The notes under the pieces: generated by a model | What the model was told of the DNA's origin: nothing | Databases searched by the model: none | What the model saw: only the letters and a program-made list of their open reading frames with translations | Part shown: one piece after another, positions 5,796 to 14,476 of the stretch | Position numbering within the stretch: the first letter of the stretch is position 1 | How the letters are laid out: every line of letters starts with the position of its first letter | Position numbers and translations under genes: made by a program | Assembly: GCF_014058705.1 (NCBI RefSeq) | Contig: NZ_CP059692.1 | Span: forward strand, 1,059,001-1,123,000 | DNA length: 64,000 bases | Direction of reading: 5' to 3' | Source: Aureimonas mangrovi | GTDB lineage: Bacteria; Pseudomonadota; Alphaproteobacteria; Rhizobiales; Rhizobiaceae

Positions 5796-7199
5796 TCATC
5801 CGATCGGTTCGGCCTCCGGCCAGTTTGCCCGAACCGTCTTGCGGTCCTTGCCAACGCGGCGCGCGATGCCGGATACGGTGACGGCCTCTCCTGCTGCTCG
5901 TGCGGCCTCGATCGCTTCCCGGATCGCATCGGCGGACCGGGAGCGTCGAACGGCGGCAGCGTAGCGTGCACCGACCGCCTGACGGGCAGCGACACCCTGC
6001 ACGTCCTCGACGGCATCGGCGCAGGCCCCGCGATCGCGGGACCCGTCGCGGGAGGCGCGGGACGGGTCCCAGTGATCCGCAGCGTAGGAGGCCACTCGGT
6101 AGAGAATGGCCTGCGCCTGGCGCGGGTTGTCGGCAGCGGCGCTCAAGCGTCCGACCAGCGTCCCGAACAGCCGCTCCGCGAGCGCGTCACGATCTCGACG
6201 CAGGACCGCGCCCTTGTAGTCGGCGTCGTTCTCCCGGTGCCATTCCCCTAGCAACTGGAATGCCAGCGTCTGCGCTGCGGTGAACAAGGCGTTGGAGGCA
6301 GTGCGCTTCATACCGGACAAGGCGACGGCGGACTCCCGTATCATCCGATCGCGAGAGGTGGACGTATCCACCCAGCCGGCCCACTCCGATAGGGACGGGA
6401 ACAAGCTCTCGTTCCACACCCTGAACGACCAGAAAGGGCTCAAGGGGTTCTTGATCTTGTCGGGGTTCGAGAGCGCGCCGGGGTCCGCTCCGAGCGGCAT
6501 CAGGACGTTCGTCAGGCCGGCATGGACACCCCGCCAGAGGTTCATGATGTCTCGCCGGCAGCGCTGGTCCTTGTCCGAGAACCAGACGCCCTGATTGTAC
6601 GGGAGGAGCCAGAGGAGGTGCGGGCGTTCGACACGACCGGTCTCGTCCTCGTAGCCGACAGCGATCGACGGCAGGCACGGCAGGGCGAGCTCGGCGAGTT
6701 CCTGACGAAGCGCCCCCCAGGACGGGAAGCAATGATCGAGGTCGATCCGGAACACGGATCGCACGACGGGGTTCAGGTGCACGTAGGGCTCGTCCAGCCC
6801 GAGCGTTTTCGAGTCCACCCCATACACCACGCCCTTGTCGCGTCCGACGAGCATTCCTCGCGCCCGAGGAACGGCATGCACGATGCGTCTCAACATGTGG
6901 CTTCTCGTCGATCGGAAGCCCGACTCGGTGAACGGTGCATGGTGCCGCCCAGCAACTGTCCCCCCGAAATGCTCGAACCCCTTCCAGAACCGGCGGTGGA
7001 TGAGGTCGCGGCGGCTCGCCGCAGCGGCTACGAAAAGCTCCGATCCGGGCTTCATCGGCCGGCGCTTGGGCTGGGTCCCGTCGTTGAGGGCCGACCGCAG
7101 CCATGCCTCTTCCTTCCAGCGTGTCTCGAACTCGCGCACGGAGGCGGGGAGCGGCACGAGGGACGCGGACTCGTTGACATGATGGGGGCTGGCAGGCAC
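5796..7199 (-). CDS. rep: Plasmid replication initiator (replicase family, ColE2/RepA-like)
   Basis: This gene encodes 467 residues from a GTG at 7199-7197, with GAGGT about 8 bases upstream. Residues about 140-210 (VHLNPVVRSVFRIDLDH, then PHLLWLLPYNQGVWF) match the replicase family of plasmid initiators, where an Asp-x-Asp core and the N/H...L..LPV-like segment belong to a primase/polymerase-like fold. The C-terminal EAVTVSGIARRVGKDRKT is a helix-turn-helix. The family starts replication at an origin near its own gene; four iterons lie 270-350 bases upstream. The gene shows that the integrated element has, or had, autonomous replication ability. Confidence 0.75.
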   Translation of the reverse strand: MPASPHHVNESASLVPLPASVREFETRWKEEAWLRSALNDGTQPKRRPMKPGSELFVAAAASRRDLIHRRFWKGFEHFGGTVAGRHHAPFTESGFRSTRSHMLRRIVHAVPRARGMLVGRDKGVVYGVDSKTLGLDEPYVHLNPVVRSVFRIDLDHCFPSWGALRQELAELALPCLPSIAVGYEDETGRVERPHLLWLLPYNQGVWFSDKDQRCRRDIMNLWRGVHAGLTNVLMPLGADPGALSNPDKIKNPLSPFWSFRVWNESLFPSLSEWAGWVDTSTSRDRMIRESAVALSGMKRTASNALFTAAQTLAFQLLGEWHRENDADYKGAVLRRDRDALAERLFGTLVGRLSAAADNPRQAQAILYRVASYAADHWDPSRASRDGSRDRGACADAVEDVQGVAARQAVGARYAAAVRRSRSADAIREAIEAARAAGEAVTVSGIARRVGKDRKTVRANWPEAEPIG

Positions 7200-7219
7200 G
7201 CTGGACCTCGTTCACACAG

Positions 7220-7265
7220 AGACCCCCGGGAGCGCCTGGCAGCGCGAAGATCGGGGGTCTTTCTG
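7220..7265 (+). ncRNA. Hairpin in the rep leader, possibly the end of an antisense RNA
   Basis: AGACCCCCG at 7220-7228 pairs perfectly with CGGGGGTCT at 7252-7260, followed on the plus strand by TTCTGCGTTT. It lies 21-61 bases upstream of the rep start, opposite in direction to rep. In the ColE2 group, rep expression is limited by a small antisense RNA to the leader, and this hairpin would suit its terminator. It could equally be an attenuator in the rep mRNA. Neither transcript is proven. Confidence 0.4.
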
Positions 7266-7661
7266 CGTTTAGGGTCCGGCGGATATCCGCGGGCGGCAAT
7301 CGCAACAGGATGTGAACAAGGGTGACCGTTGCACCTCAGGATCATGTCTCCCGGGTGATCTGGCCGGCTCCGCCCCCCAGGGGGATCACGCCGCCTCGCG
7401 GGGCGACGGCGTTTCGTCTGGATCGCCGCACCTGCGGCGCACCGATCCGTTCGCGGGACGGAAGTTGGGCCCGAGAGGGACGTCGATCGAAGTGAGAGAG
7501 GGACGTCAGGTCCGAGCCGAGAGGGACGTCAACCTCGATTCGGAGGGACGTGCGGCACCTGGGGTAGGTACAGAGTAGGTACGAAAGCTGAAAACGGGCA
7601 AAACACCACTCGGCGCCATATCGGCACCGGACGAAAAGCCTATCCATTTCAGTGATTTAGT
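7262..7661. other. Non-coding replication-origin region of the integrated element
   Basis: About 400 bases lack a supported gene. The stretch contains a GC-rich hairpin at 7420-7448 (GGATCG..CCGC, ACCT, GCGG..CGATCC), an inverted GTGATC/GATCAC pair near 7355-7388, the iterons at 7473-7552, and a short direct repeat GTAGGTAC at 7564-7571 and 7575-7582. Bases from about 7590 to the tRNA are less GC-rich. Together with the adjacent rep gene this looks like an origin. The exact element/chromosome border near the tRNA cannot be set without the other end. Confidence 0.55.
7473..7552 (+). repeat. Four iterons upstream of rep
   Basis: GAGAGGGACGTC occurs exactly at 7473-7484, 7496-7507 and 7519-7530. 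A fourth, diverged copy (CGGAGGGACGTG) is at 7541-7552. Spacings are 23, 23 and 22 bases, about two helical turns, so all copies face the same side of the helix. Such arrays are binding sites for a replication initiator; the rep gene lies about 270 bases away. Binding by this Rep is inferred. Confidence 0.8.
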
Positions 7662-7738
7662 TGGCGCGCCCGAAAGGATTCGAACCTCTGACCCCCAGAT
7701 TCGTAGTCTGGTGCTCTATCCAGCTGAGCTACGGGCGC
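7662..7738 (-). tRNA. tRNA-Arg (anticodon ACG)
   Basis: This is a complete cloverleaf on the minus strand. Acceptor arms GCGCCCG and CGGGCGC, anticodon stem CCAGA/TCTGG with loop CTACGAA (anticodon ACG, read as ICG), T arm with GGTTCGAATCC, and an encoded CCA at 7662-7664. Its 3' end faces the plasmid-like region, the arrangement expected when an element has integrated into a tRNA 3' end. Confidence 0.97.
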
Positions 7739-7853
7739 CACCGGCGAGAACGGCTCGTCGGCGTCTCGCGAGGGGGTTCCTAGCCGCTCGCCTTCGTGAT
7801 TGCAAGCGGCGTTCACGCACAATGTGCTCCTTCTCCCGGACCGCTCGAGCGGC

Positions 7854-9503
7854 TCAGGCGTCGCGAGCGGCGGAGTAGGGAATCTCGATCTCGAAGCGGG
7901 CGCCGGGGAAGATGTCGTCGCGGTAGCGGATACGCCCGCCGTGCGCCTCGACGATCTCGGCCGCGATCGCGAGACCGAGGCCCGTACCGCCAGCGCGCGT
8001 CGATCCGCGAAAAGCCTGGAAGAGGGTCGCGCGCGCCTGTTCGCTCAGGCCGGGCCCCGTGTCCTCGACGCCGATCGTCACGAAGCTCGACGCAAGGGTC
8101 GCCGAGATTTCCACCCGTCGCACCAACGCATCGCTGTCGTTCGATTCGACGGCCTCCATCGCATTTCGCACGAGGTTGGAGAGGGCGCGGTGGAATTGAT
8201 CGGGATCGACATCGACTTCGAGAGTATCAGGCACCGCGTTGACGAGTTCGATTCGCGAATCGCCGCGCGTGGCCGCGGTGTCGAAAATCTCCTCGACGAG
8301 TAAGAACAGTCGCAGGCGTCGCTTCACCGGCGTCTCCTCCACCGCCCGTCCGTAGTTGAGGACCGAGCGGGTGTAGAAGAGCGCGCGGTCGAGCGAACGA
8401 ATCAATGTCGGCGCGAAGCGCTGGACCTGCGGGTCCGGAATGTCGGACATGCGATCGGAAACGAGCTGTGCGGACGCCAGCGTGTTGCGAAGGTCGTGGT
8501 TGATCTTGGAGACCGCGAGGCCGAGATCGGCGAGATGTCGGCGCTCACGAAGGGTGCGTGCAAGGATCGCCTGCATGCGTGCAAGTTCCGCTTCCGCGAT
8601 CCCGATCTCGTCGTCTCGCCCGCTCGTGGGGACGATGCGCGTCGGGTCTTCGGGCTGTTCAGCGAAGCGGATCATGGCCTGCGTCAGCCCGCGGATGGGC
8701 CGTAGCAGGAAGTGGTTGATCGCGATGTTCATCAACAGTCCGACGAAGCCGGCGATCAGCAGCGAGATGACGAGGAGCTCACGCGCATAGGCCAACATGT
8801 CCCGGCGCAGCGGGCGCTCCGAGATCACGGCCTCGGCACGCATCGAACCGTCGCCGATATCGCCGAGCACGCGCAGTGCCCGTCTCTCGCCGAAGGCCAG
8901 CGTGTCGAAGGCCTGCGCGATCGAGCCGAGAACGCTCTCGCGCTCGAGATCGACTTCGCGGTCGACCGTGCTGACCTCTGGCGAGCGCGCGAGAAGGCGC
9001 GAGGTGCCGCCCGCGTCCACCGCGATCAGTTCCGCATCGAGCGCACGCAGGAGTTGGGCTTCGCCTTCGGGCGTCAGCATGACGCCGTCTTCGTCGCCCT
9101 GGCCGGCCGCGAAGCTAGCGACCGCGACGGTCTCGATCTTGGAATGCAGCCATTCTTTGCGGAAATTCGCCAGAGAGGGAACGAAGATAAGGACCTCCGC
9201 GATCATGACGGAGATCATCGTGGCCCAGACGAGACGGGTCGACAGCCGCCGGGGCAGCTTCGGGCGCGTCTTCGCGGCCGCTTTGGCGGGCAGGCCACCA
9301 GCGTTCGAACCAGTTCTGTCTGCGTGCTGCGCCAATGCCCCGATCCGGCCTCTCGCCCTTCCGTCCAGAGCGCGCCATGCGTCCGTCCAAACGGCCCACA
9401 TGGAGCATCCGGCCCATCGTTCCACGGATCGCAGCCATCGAAAGGTCGGATCCGCGCGCTGGTGCGATCTACGAGAACGCACGATCACACCTTTGCGATG
9501 CAC
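7854..9503 (-). CDS. Membrane sensor histidine kinase
   Basis: This gene encodes 549 residues from the furthest GTG (9503); an ATG at 9401 (515 residues) is an equally plausible start, since neither has a strong ribosome site. A membrane segment near 90-110, a variable extracytoplasmic sensor region and a second segment near 250-265 are followed by HAMP, H-box (KINHDLRNTLASAQLV), N-box (NLVRNAMEAVES), G1 (VEDTGPGLS) and G2 (GGTGLGLAIA). It autophosphorylates on the H-box His and passes phosphate to a response regulator. No regulator gene is adjacent, so the partner is elsewhere (orphan kinase). Signal unknown. Confidence 0.9.
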   Translation of the reverse strand: MHRKGVIVRSRRSHQRADPTFRWLRSVERWAGCSMWAVWTDAWRALDGRARGRIGALAQHADRTGSNAGGLPAKAAAKTRPKLPRRLSTRLVWATMISVMIAEVLIFVPSLANFRKEWLHSKIETVAVASFAAGQGDEDGVMLTPEGEAQLLRALDAELIAVDAGGTSRLLARSPEVSTVDREVDLERESVLGSIAQAFDTLAFGERRALRVLGDIGDGSMRAEAVISERPLRRDMLAYARELLVISLLIAGFVGLLMNIAINHFLLRPIRGLTQAMIRFAEQPEDPTRIVPTSGRDDEIGIAEAELARMQAILARTLRERRHLADLGLAVSKINHDLRNTLASAQLVSDRMSDIPDPQVQRFAPTLIRSLDRALFYTRSVLNYGRAVEETPVKRRLRLFLLVEEIFDTAATRGDSRIELVNAVPDTLEVDVDPDQFHRALSNLVRNAMEAVESNDSDALVRRVEISATLASSFVTIGVEDTGPGLSEQARATLFQAFRGSTRAGGTGLGLAIAAEIVEAHGGRIRYRDDIFPGARFEIEIPYSAARDA

Positions 9504-9547
9504 GCGCGCGATGAAAAGCCTCGCGGCGGCGCGAACGCTCCTGCGGA

Positions 9548-9577
9548 TTGACTTTTCGCAGTTTCCTTTCCTATAAG
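9548..9577 (+). promoter_or_regulatory. Sigma-70-like promoter for rpmH-rnpA
   Basis: TTGACT at 9548-9553 and TATAAG at 9572-9577, spaced 18 bases, precede rpmH by about 120 bases. This is the clearest housekeeping promoter in the window and fits the strong expression of rpmH. The leader is about 115 bases long. Confidence 0.65.
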
Positions 9578-9698
9578 CGCGCGATCAGAGCGGAAGCACC
9601 CGCCCGGTACCGATGGTCCGTGGCCGGGTTTCGCCCGCTCTTCGTTCTTATCGTCACCCGATCCGAGGGATCCGTGGCCGGTCCGCGGAAGAGGCATC

Positions 9699-9833
9699 AT
9701 GAAGCGCACTTATCAGCCGTCCAAGCTCGTCCGCAAACGCCGCCATGGCTTCCGCGCGCGCATGGAAACCACCGGTGGCCGCCGCGTGCTCGCCGCACGT
9801 CGCGCCAAGGGCCGCAAGCGCCTCTCCGCCTAG
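9699..9833 (+). CDS. rpmH: 50S ribosomal protein L34
   Basis: This gene encodes 44 residues beginning [18 protein letters not shown], the near-invariant L34 sequence, very basic, ending RKRLSA. It sits on the large ribosomal subunit surface. The start is ATG 9699 with GGAAGAGG upstream. It heads the conserved rpmH-rnpA-yidC string, and rnpA begins five bases after its stop. Confidence 0.98.
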   Translation: MKRTYQPSKLVRKRRHGFRARMETTGGRRVLAARRAKGRKRLSA

Positions 9834-9837
9834 GGGC

Positions 9838-10212
9838 TTGAAGCCGGCCACGGGGGTCGGGCGGCTCACGGAGCGCGCTCAGTTCCTCGCCGCCCGGCGA
9901 GGCCGGCGCCTCAACGGGCCGCTCTTCTTCGTCGAGGCCCTGGACCGGGGTGATGACGGGATGCCGCGCATCGGCTTCACCATCACGCGCAAGGTCGGCA
10001 ACGCGGTGGAACGCAACCGTATCCGCCGCCGTCTCCGCGAGGCTGTCCGACTGAACGCCGGGGCGGACATGACACGCGGCTTCGATTATGTCGTCGTGGC
10101 GCGGCGCGAGCTCCTCGAGGCGCCGTTCGAGACGATCGGCAAGGAACTTTCCCGGCGGTTCCGAAAGACCGCCGCTTCGAACGAAGGGCGAGGGGCGATC
10201 CCCCCGCGCTGA
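9838..10212 (+). CDS. rnpA: Ribonuclease P protein component
   Basis: This gene encodes 124 residues. The signature RNRIRRRLREAVR and the preceding IGFTITRKVGNAVE identify the RNase P protein, which helps the RNA subunit bind pre-tRNA 5' leaders. The best start is TTG at 9838, with AGGGG immediately after the rpmH stop; no ATG or GTG lies near the expected N-terminus (LTERAQFLAARRG). A longer reading would overlap rpmH. Expression is probably coupled to rpmH. Confidence 0.95.
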   Translation: MKPATGVGRLTERAQFLAARRGRRLNGPLFFVEALDRGDDGMPRIGFTITRKVGNAVERNRIRRRLREAVRLNAGADMTRGFDYVVVARRELLEAPFETIGKELSRRFRKTAASNEGRGAIPPR

Positions 10213-10228
10213 GGGCAAGCGAGACGTC

Positions 10229-12025
10229 ATGGAAAACAACCGCAACTTCCTCCTCGCGATGGCCCTGTCGATCGCCGTGCTGGTCGGCTGGCAGTTCTTC
10301 GTCGTCAATCCGCGCGTGGACGCGCAGAACGGGGCGACGGTCGCCGAGCCCGGTTCGCTGCAGACGCCGACCGTACCGGCCGGCGAGCCGCAGGAGGAGG
10401 CGTTCGTGCCCTCGGGCACCGAGAGCGTCCCTCTGGCGGGAGAGACACCGCAAGACACTGCGCAACAGGAGGAGACCCCGGAGGCGGGCCGCCTGACGAT
10501 CGAAACGCCGGAGCTTTCCGGCTCGATCAACCTTCAGGGCGCGCGGCTCGACGACCTTCACCTCAAGGGCTACCACGAGACGGTAGACGACAGTTCGCCA
10601 ACGATCGTCCTTCTTTCACCCGAGGCGAACGCCAACGGCTATTTCGCCGAGTTCGGCTATTCGGGCCAGAACGTCGGCACGTTGCCGGGGCCCGCGACTG
10701 TCTGGGAAGCCGCCGAAGGGCAGACGCTGACGCCCGAGACGCCGGTCGAGCTGACCTACACCAACGAGCAGGGCATCACCTTCGCGCGCGAGATCTCGGT
10801 CGACGCGAACTATATGTTCCAAGTGCGCGACAGCGTCACCAACACGGGCGCCGCGCCGGTCTCGATCACGCCCTACGGCCGCGTCACGCGCTTCTCCAAG
10901 CCCGAAGTCGCCGCCGCCTTCGTGGTTTTCGAGGGGCTCATCGGCGTTCTGGGTGAAGACGGGCTGAACGAGATCAGCTACTCCTCGATCGAGGATGACG
11001 GCAGGGTCGCGCCGCCGGCATCGCAGTCCGGCTGGCTCGGTATCACGGACAAGTACTGGGCGACGGCGCTTATCCCGGGCGAGGGCAACGGCACCTTCCA
11101 GCCGAACTTCCGCTACGCCTCACAAGGCCGCGCCTTCTACCAGTCGGACTATCTCAGCCAGGCGGTCACGCTGGAGCCGGGCGCGACGAGCGAGGTGACG
11201 AGCCGTCTCTTCGCCGGCGCCAAGGTCGTCAGCCTCGTGCGCGGCTACGAGGAGGCCGGCATCGACCGGTTCACCCAGCTCATCGACTGGGGCTGGTTCT
11301 TCTTCATCACCCGGCCGATGTTCACGGTGATCGACTGGCTCTACGTCCTCACCGGCAATTTCGGCGTGGCGATCCTGCTCGTCACGGTCCTCGTGAAGCT
11401 CATCTTCTTCCCGCTCGCCAACAAGTCGTACAAATCGATGGCGAACATGAAGCGCGTGCAACCGCGCCTCATGGAGCTGCGCGAGAAGTATGCCGACGAC
11501 CGGATGAAGCAGCAGCAGGAAATGATGCGCATCTACAAGGAGGAAAAGATCAACCCCGCCGCCGGCTGCTGGCCGGTACTGGTGCAGATCCCCGTCTTCT
11601 TCGCGCTCTACAAGGTGCTCTACGTCACGATCGAGATGCGGCACGCGCCGTTCTTCGGCTGGATCCAAGATCTCGCCGCGCCCGATCCGACCTCGATCTT
11701 CAATCTCTTCGGCCTCATCCCGATCGATCTCCCGATGTTCCTGATGATCGGTGTGTGGCCGATCCTGATGGGCATCTCGATGTTCATTCAGATGAAGCTG
11801 AATCCGCTGCCGCCGGACCCGACGCAGCAGATGATCTTCACCTGGATGCCGGTGATCTTCACGTTCATGCTGGCGACGTTCCCGGCTGGTCTCGTCATCT
11901 ACTGGACCTGGAACAACACGCTTTCAATCATCCAGCAGAGCGTTATCATGAAGCGCCACGGCGCCAAGATCGAGCTGTTCGACAACATCCGAGCGATGTT
12001 CAAGCGAAAGAAAAAGGAGGCCTGA
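10229..12025 (+). CDS. yidC: Membrane protein insertase YidC
   Basis: This gene encodes 598 residues. An N-terminal membrane anchor (FLLAMALSIAVLVGWQFF) leads into a large periplasmic domain (about 30-350), then the conserved insertase core with five membrane segments (FGVAILLVTVLVKLIFFPL and following). The C-terminus ends in a basic KRKKKE tail. YidC inserts proteins with or without SecYEG. The start ATG 10229 was chosen by homology of the anchor. It is 16 bases after rnpA and followed by a terminator at 12056. Confidence 0.98.
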   Translation: MENNRNFLLAMALSIAVLVGWQFFVVNPRVDAQNGATVAEPGSLQTPTVPAGEPQEEAFVPSGTESVPLAGETPQDTAQQEETPEAGRLTIETPELSGSINLQGARLDDLHLKGYHETVDDSSPTIVLLSPEANANGYFAEFGYSGQNVGTLPGPATVWEAAEGQTLTPETPVELTYTNEQGITFAREISVDANYMFQVRDSVTNTGAAPVSITPYGRVTRFSKPEVAAAFVVFEGLIGVLGEDGLNEISYSSIEDDGRVAPPASQSGWLGITDKYWATALIPGEGNGTFQPNFRYASQGRAFYQSDYLSQAVTLEPGATSEVTSRLFAGAKVVSLVRGYEEAGIDRFTQLIDWGWFFFITRPMFTVIDWLYVLTGNFGVAILLVTVLVKLIFFPLANKSYKSMANMKRVQPRLMELREKYADDRMKQQQEMMRIYKEEKINPAAGCWPVLVQIPVFFALYKVLYVTIEMRHAPFFGWIQDLAAPDPTSIFNLFGLIPIDLPMFLMIGVWPILMGISMFIQMKLNPLPPDPTQQMIFTWMPVIFTFMLATFPAGLVIYWTWNNTLSIIQQSVIMKRHGAKIELFDNIRAMFKRKKKEA

Positions 12026-12055
12026 GCCTCCTCCGCCCTCGGGCGATTGGATAGA

Positions 12056-12085
12056 GGGCGAGCCGTCGGCTCGCCCTTTCTCGTT
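12056..12085 (+). terminator. Intrinsic terminator after yidC
   Basis: GGGCGAGCC (12056-12064), loop GTC, GGCTCGCCC (12068-12076), then TTTCTCGTT: a perfect 9-bp stem. It separates rpmH-rnpA-yidC from the acetyltransferase-engB pair. Confidence 0.85.
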
Positions 12086-12111
12086 CGGGCTCACGCAAGA
12101 AGGACACCGCC

Positions 12112-12750
12112 ATGCTCGGACCGGACCCCAAGGCCATTCATCCGTTGCCGCATCTCCCGCGCCTCGTCTTCCTCAAGCCGCTGGTCACGCGGCCGAACAT
12201 CGAGGTGGGCGAGTACACCTATTACGACGATCCGGCAGACGCGCTCGCTTTCGAGAATCGCAACGTCACCCATCACTATGAGTTTCTCGGCGACCGGCTG
12301 GTGATCGGACGCTTCTGTGCCATCGCGGCCGGTGCGACCTTCGTGATGAACGGAGCGAACCACGTCATGGGCGGGCTCTCGACCTTCCCGTTCAATATCT
12401 TCGGCAATGGCTGGGAGGAGGGGTTCGACGTCGACAGTGTGCTCGGGCAGACGCGCGGCGACACGGTGATCGGCAGCGACGTCTGGATCGGCGAAGGCGC
12501 GACGATCCTGCCGGGCGTCACGATCGGGTCAGGTGCGGTGATTGGAGCGCGCGCGGTCGTCGCGCGCGACGTGCCGCCCTACGCGATCGTCGCGGGCAAT
12601 CCCGCTCGCCTGAAGCGCTCCCGTTTCGAGGCGCAGCAAGTCGAGCGTCTCCTCGCCCTTGCGTGGTGGGACTGGAGCGCCGAAAAGATCGGCCGGAACA
12701 TCGCCGCCATTCGCGGCGCGGACGTCGAGACACTGGAGCAGGCGGCATGA
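12112..12750 (+). CDS. CatB/Vat-type xenobiotic acetyltransferase (hexapeptide repeat)
   Basis: This gene encodes 212 residues with the left-handed beta-helix pattern ([20 protein letters not shown], then [25 protein letters not shown]). The N-terminal [16 protein letters not shown] and the segment [12 protein letters not shown] carry the catalytic His region of the Vat/CatB family. These enzymes transfer acetyl groups to streptogramins, chloramphenicol or unknown hydroxyl acceptors; chromosomal homologues often have no known drug substrate. The start is ATG 12112 with AAGGA upstream. The stop overlaps the engB start (ATGA), so the two are coupled. Confidence 0.9.
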   Translation: MLGPDPKAIHPLPHLPRLVFLKPLVTRPNIEVGEYTYYDDPADALAFENRNVTHHYEFLGDRLVIGRFCAIAAGATFVMNGANHVMGGLSTFPFNIFGNGWEEGFDVDSVLGQTRGDTVIGSDVWIGEGATILPGVTIGSGAVIGARAVVARDVPPYAIVAGNPARLKRSRFEAQQVERLLALAWWDWSAEKIGRNIAAIRGADVETLEQAA

Positions 12751-13409
12751 GCGGAGCGATCGATCCCATCGCAGGCGAGGAGACGCGGCTTTTCTTCGCG
12801 CGGCCCTGGGTCTTCATCCGCGGTGTGCCGGCGATGAAGTTCCTGCCGCCCGAAGGTCCGCCGGAGATCGCCTTCGCGGGGCGCTCGAATGTCGGCAAGT
12901 CCTCGCTGATCAACGCGGTGGTCTCGCAGAAGGGTCTCGCACGCACCTCGAATACGCCGGGCCGCACGCAGGAGCTGAATTACTTCGTGCCGGACGGATT
13001 CTCGGGCGAGGGCGGCGATCTGCCGCCGATCGCGGTGGTGGACATGCCTGGCTACGGTTACGCGAAGGCTCCGAAGGAACAGGTGGACGCGTGGACGAAG
13101 CTCGTCTTCGACTATCTGCGCGGCCGCTCGACGCTGAAGCGCGTCTTCGTCCTGATCGATGCCCGCCACGGCATCAAGAAGAACGACGCCGACGTCCTGT
13201 CGTTGCTGGACAAGGCGGCGGTCTCCTACCAGATCGTTCTGACCAAGGCCGACAAGATTTCCGAGCTGGCTCTGCCCAAGCTCGAGGCCGCGACGCTGGA
13301 GGCGATCCGCAAGCGCCCGGCCGCCTATCCGCAGATCATCTCGACGTCGTCGGAGAAGGGCAGGGGGGTGGACGATCTGAGAACCGCCATCGCCACGCTG
13401 TCGGACTGA
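12747..13409 (+). CDS. engB: Ribosome biogenesis GTPase EngB/YihA
   Basis: This gene encodes 220 residues. GTPase motifs: G1 GRSNVGKS, G2 Thr near TSNTPGRT, G3 DMPGYGYA, G4 TKAD, G5 STSS. EngB is an essential GTPase that acts late in 50S assembly. The start ATG 12747 overlaps the upstream acetyltransferase stop by four bases. The location after yidC is conserved in many Hyphomicrobiales, although an intervening acetyltransferase gene is less usual. Confidence 0.96.
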   Translation: MSGAIDPIAGEETRLFFARPWVFIRGVPAMKFLPPEGPPEIAFAGRSNVGKSSLINAVVSQKGLARTSNTPGRTQELNYFVPDGFSGEGGDLPPIAVVDMPGYGYAKAPKEQVDAWTKLVFDYLRGRSTLKRVFVLIDARHGIKKNDADVLSLLDKAAVSYQIVLTKADKISELALPKLEAATLEAIRKRPAAYPQIISTSSEKGRGVDDLRTAIATLSD

Positions 13410-13477
13410 GGGATCGGCCCCAATCCAGAATCGGTTTCGGAAAAGTTTCGGGCGAGGATTGAACGGCCGCTCTGCCT

Positions 13478-13936
13478 TTAGCGCGCCTTCAGTTCCTCGA
13501 TCTTCTCCTCGATGCGACGATAGACGTCGCGATAGGCGTCGAGGATCTGTCCTCGCGAACCGGCGACGACGGACGGGTCGGGCATCGGCCAGAACTCCAC
13601 CGCTACCGAATCGGTGCCGGTGCGGTCGAGCGCCACGTGATGCGCCTCCGGTGACATGGTCACGATGAGGTCGAAATAGCCGTCGGCAAGCTCTTCCAGC
13701 GCGCGGGGCCGGAAGTCGCCGAGCGACAGGCCGTTCTCGGCGAGGATCACGTCCACGAACGGATCGCGCTCGCCGCATTTCACGCCGGCGGAGGCGACGT
13801 AGACGGACGGCGGCAGGATGGAGTGGGCGATGGCCTCGGCCATCGGCGAGCGGATGGCGTTCATGCCGCAGACGAAGAGGACGGAGCCCGGCCGCGCGCC
13901 GTTCTGGCCGACCACCGCTTCGCCCGCGCCGCTCAA
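13478..13936 (-). CDS. Low-molecular-weight protein-tyrosine-phosphatase-family protein (ArsC-like)
   Basis: This gene encodes 152 residues. The P-loop CGMNAIRS (Cys23 to Arg29, C-x5-R-S) and the general-acid Asp120 in PMPDPS are intact. The family hydrolyses phosphotyrosine or related phosphates. It lies downstream of hisD and UPF0262, an arrangement conserved in Hyphomicrobiales, but the true substrate is not known. The start at 13936 is TTG without a clear ribosome site; GTG at 13915 is an alternative. Confidence 0.85.
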   Translation of the reverse strand: MSGAGEAVVGQNGARPGSVLFVCGMNAIRSPMAEAIAHSILPPSVYVASAGVKCGERDPFVDVILAENGLSLGDFRPRALEELADGYFDLIVTMSPEAHHVALDRTGTDSVAVEFWPMPDPSVVAGSRGQILDAYRDVYRRIEEKIEELKAR

Positions 13937-14005
13937 GGGCGCACCGTGGACGGCCGGGCGGCGGCGGTGGCAGGCTTGAGCGGCTTTGCGAAGCGCGTCA
14001 TCGTC

Positions 14006-14476
14006 TCAGTTCCGCCAGTGGAGGGCGCAGATGAGGGTAAACAGCCGGCGCGCGGTGTCCTGGTCGATGCTGATCTTGCCGGCCAGACGCTCGCGCAGGA
14101 GCTGCGAGCCGTCGTTGTGGACGCCGCGCCGTCCCATGTCGATCGCCTCGATCTGCGAGGGCGTCGCCGAGCGGATGGCGGCATAGTAGCTGTCGCAGAT
14201 GAGGAAATAGTCTCGGATGATCCGCCGGAAGGGCGTCAGCGACAGGATGTGCGTCGCCACGGCGCCGCCGGCCTCGTCGGTGATCTCGAAGACGAGCCGC
14301 TTGTCCGCGAGCAGAAGGCGCAGCTTGAAGCGTCCCCCTTCGGCCCCGACCGGGTCGAAGGAGTTCTCCTCGATCAGATCGAAGATCGCGACGGCGCGCT
14401 CATGCTCGATGTCGCTCGTCGCGCGCCCGATCGTCTCGTCGAGATCGATGGCGACGAGGCGCCCGTGCTCGCTCAT
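14006..14476 (-). CDS. UPF0262 family protein
   Basis: This gene encodes 156 residues. The sequence ([18 protein letters not shown], then [20 protein letters not shown]) matches the uncharacterised UPF0262 family, which is confined largely to alphaproteobacteria and almost always sits next to hisD. The start ATG 14476 overlaps the hisD stop by four bases. No catalytic motif is known. The tight coupling with hisD suggests shared regulation rather than a proven histidine role. Confidence 0.9.
   Translation of the reverse strand: MSEHGRLVAIDLDETIGRATSDIEHERAVAIFDLIEENSFDPVGAEGGRFKLRLLLADKRLVFEITDEAGGAVATHILSLTPFRRIIRDYFLICDSYYAAIRSATPSQIEAIDMGRRGVHNDGSQLLRERLAGKISIDQDTARRLFTLICALHWRN

Noticed and set aside
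7630-7660. DnaA-box-like CCTATCCAT near the tRNA-Arg
   Set aside because: Only a partial match and a single copy, so no support as an origin element beyond the iterons.
7841-7852. CCGCTCGAGCGG palindrome after the sensor kinase gene as terminator
   Set aside because: No T-tract follows it on the minus strand and the stem is short; it may be chance.
7854-9551. Long plus-strand ORFs opposite the sensor kinase (8712-9551 and 8797-9576)
   Set aside because: They show no domains and mirror the kinase frame; H, N and G boxes are on the minus strand.
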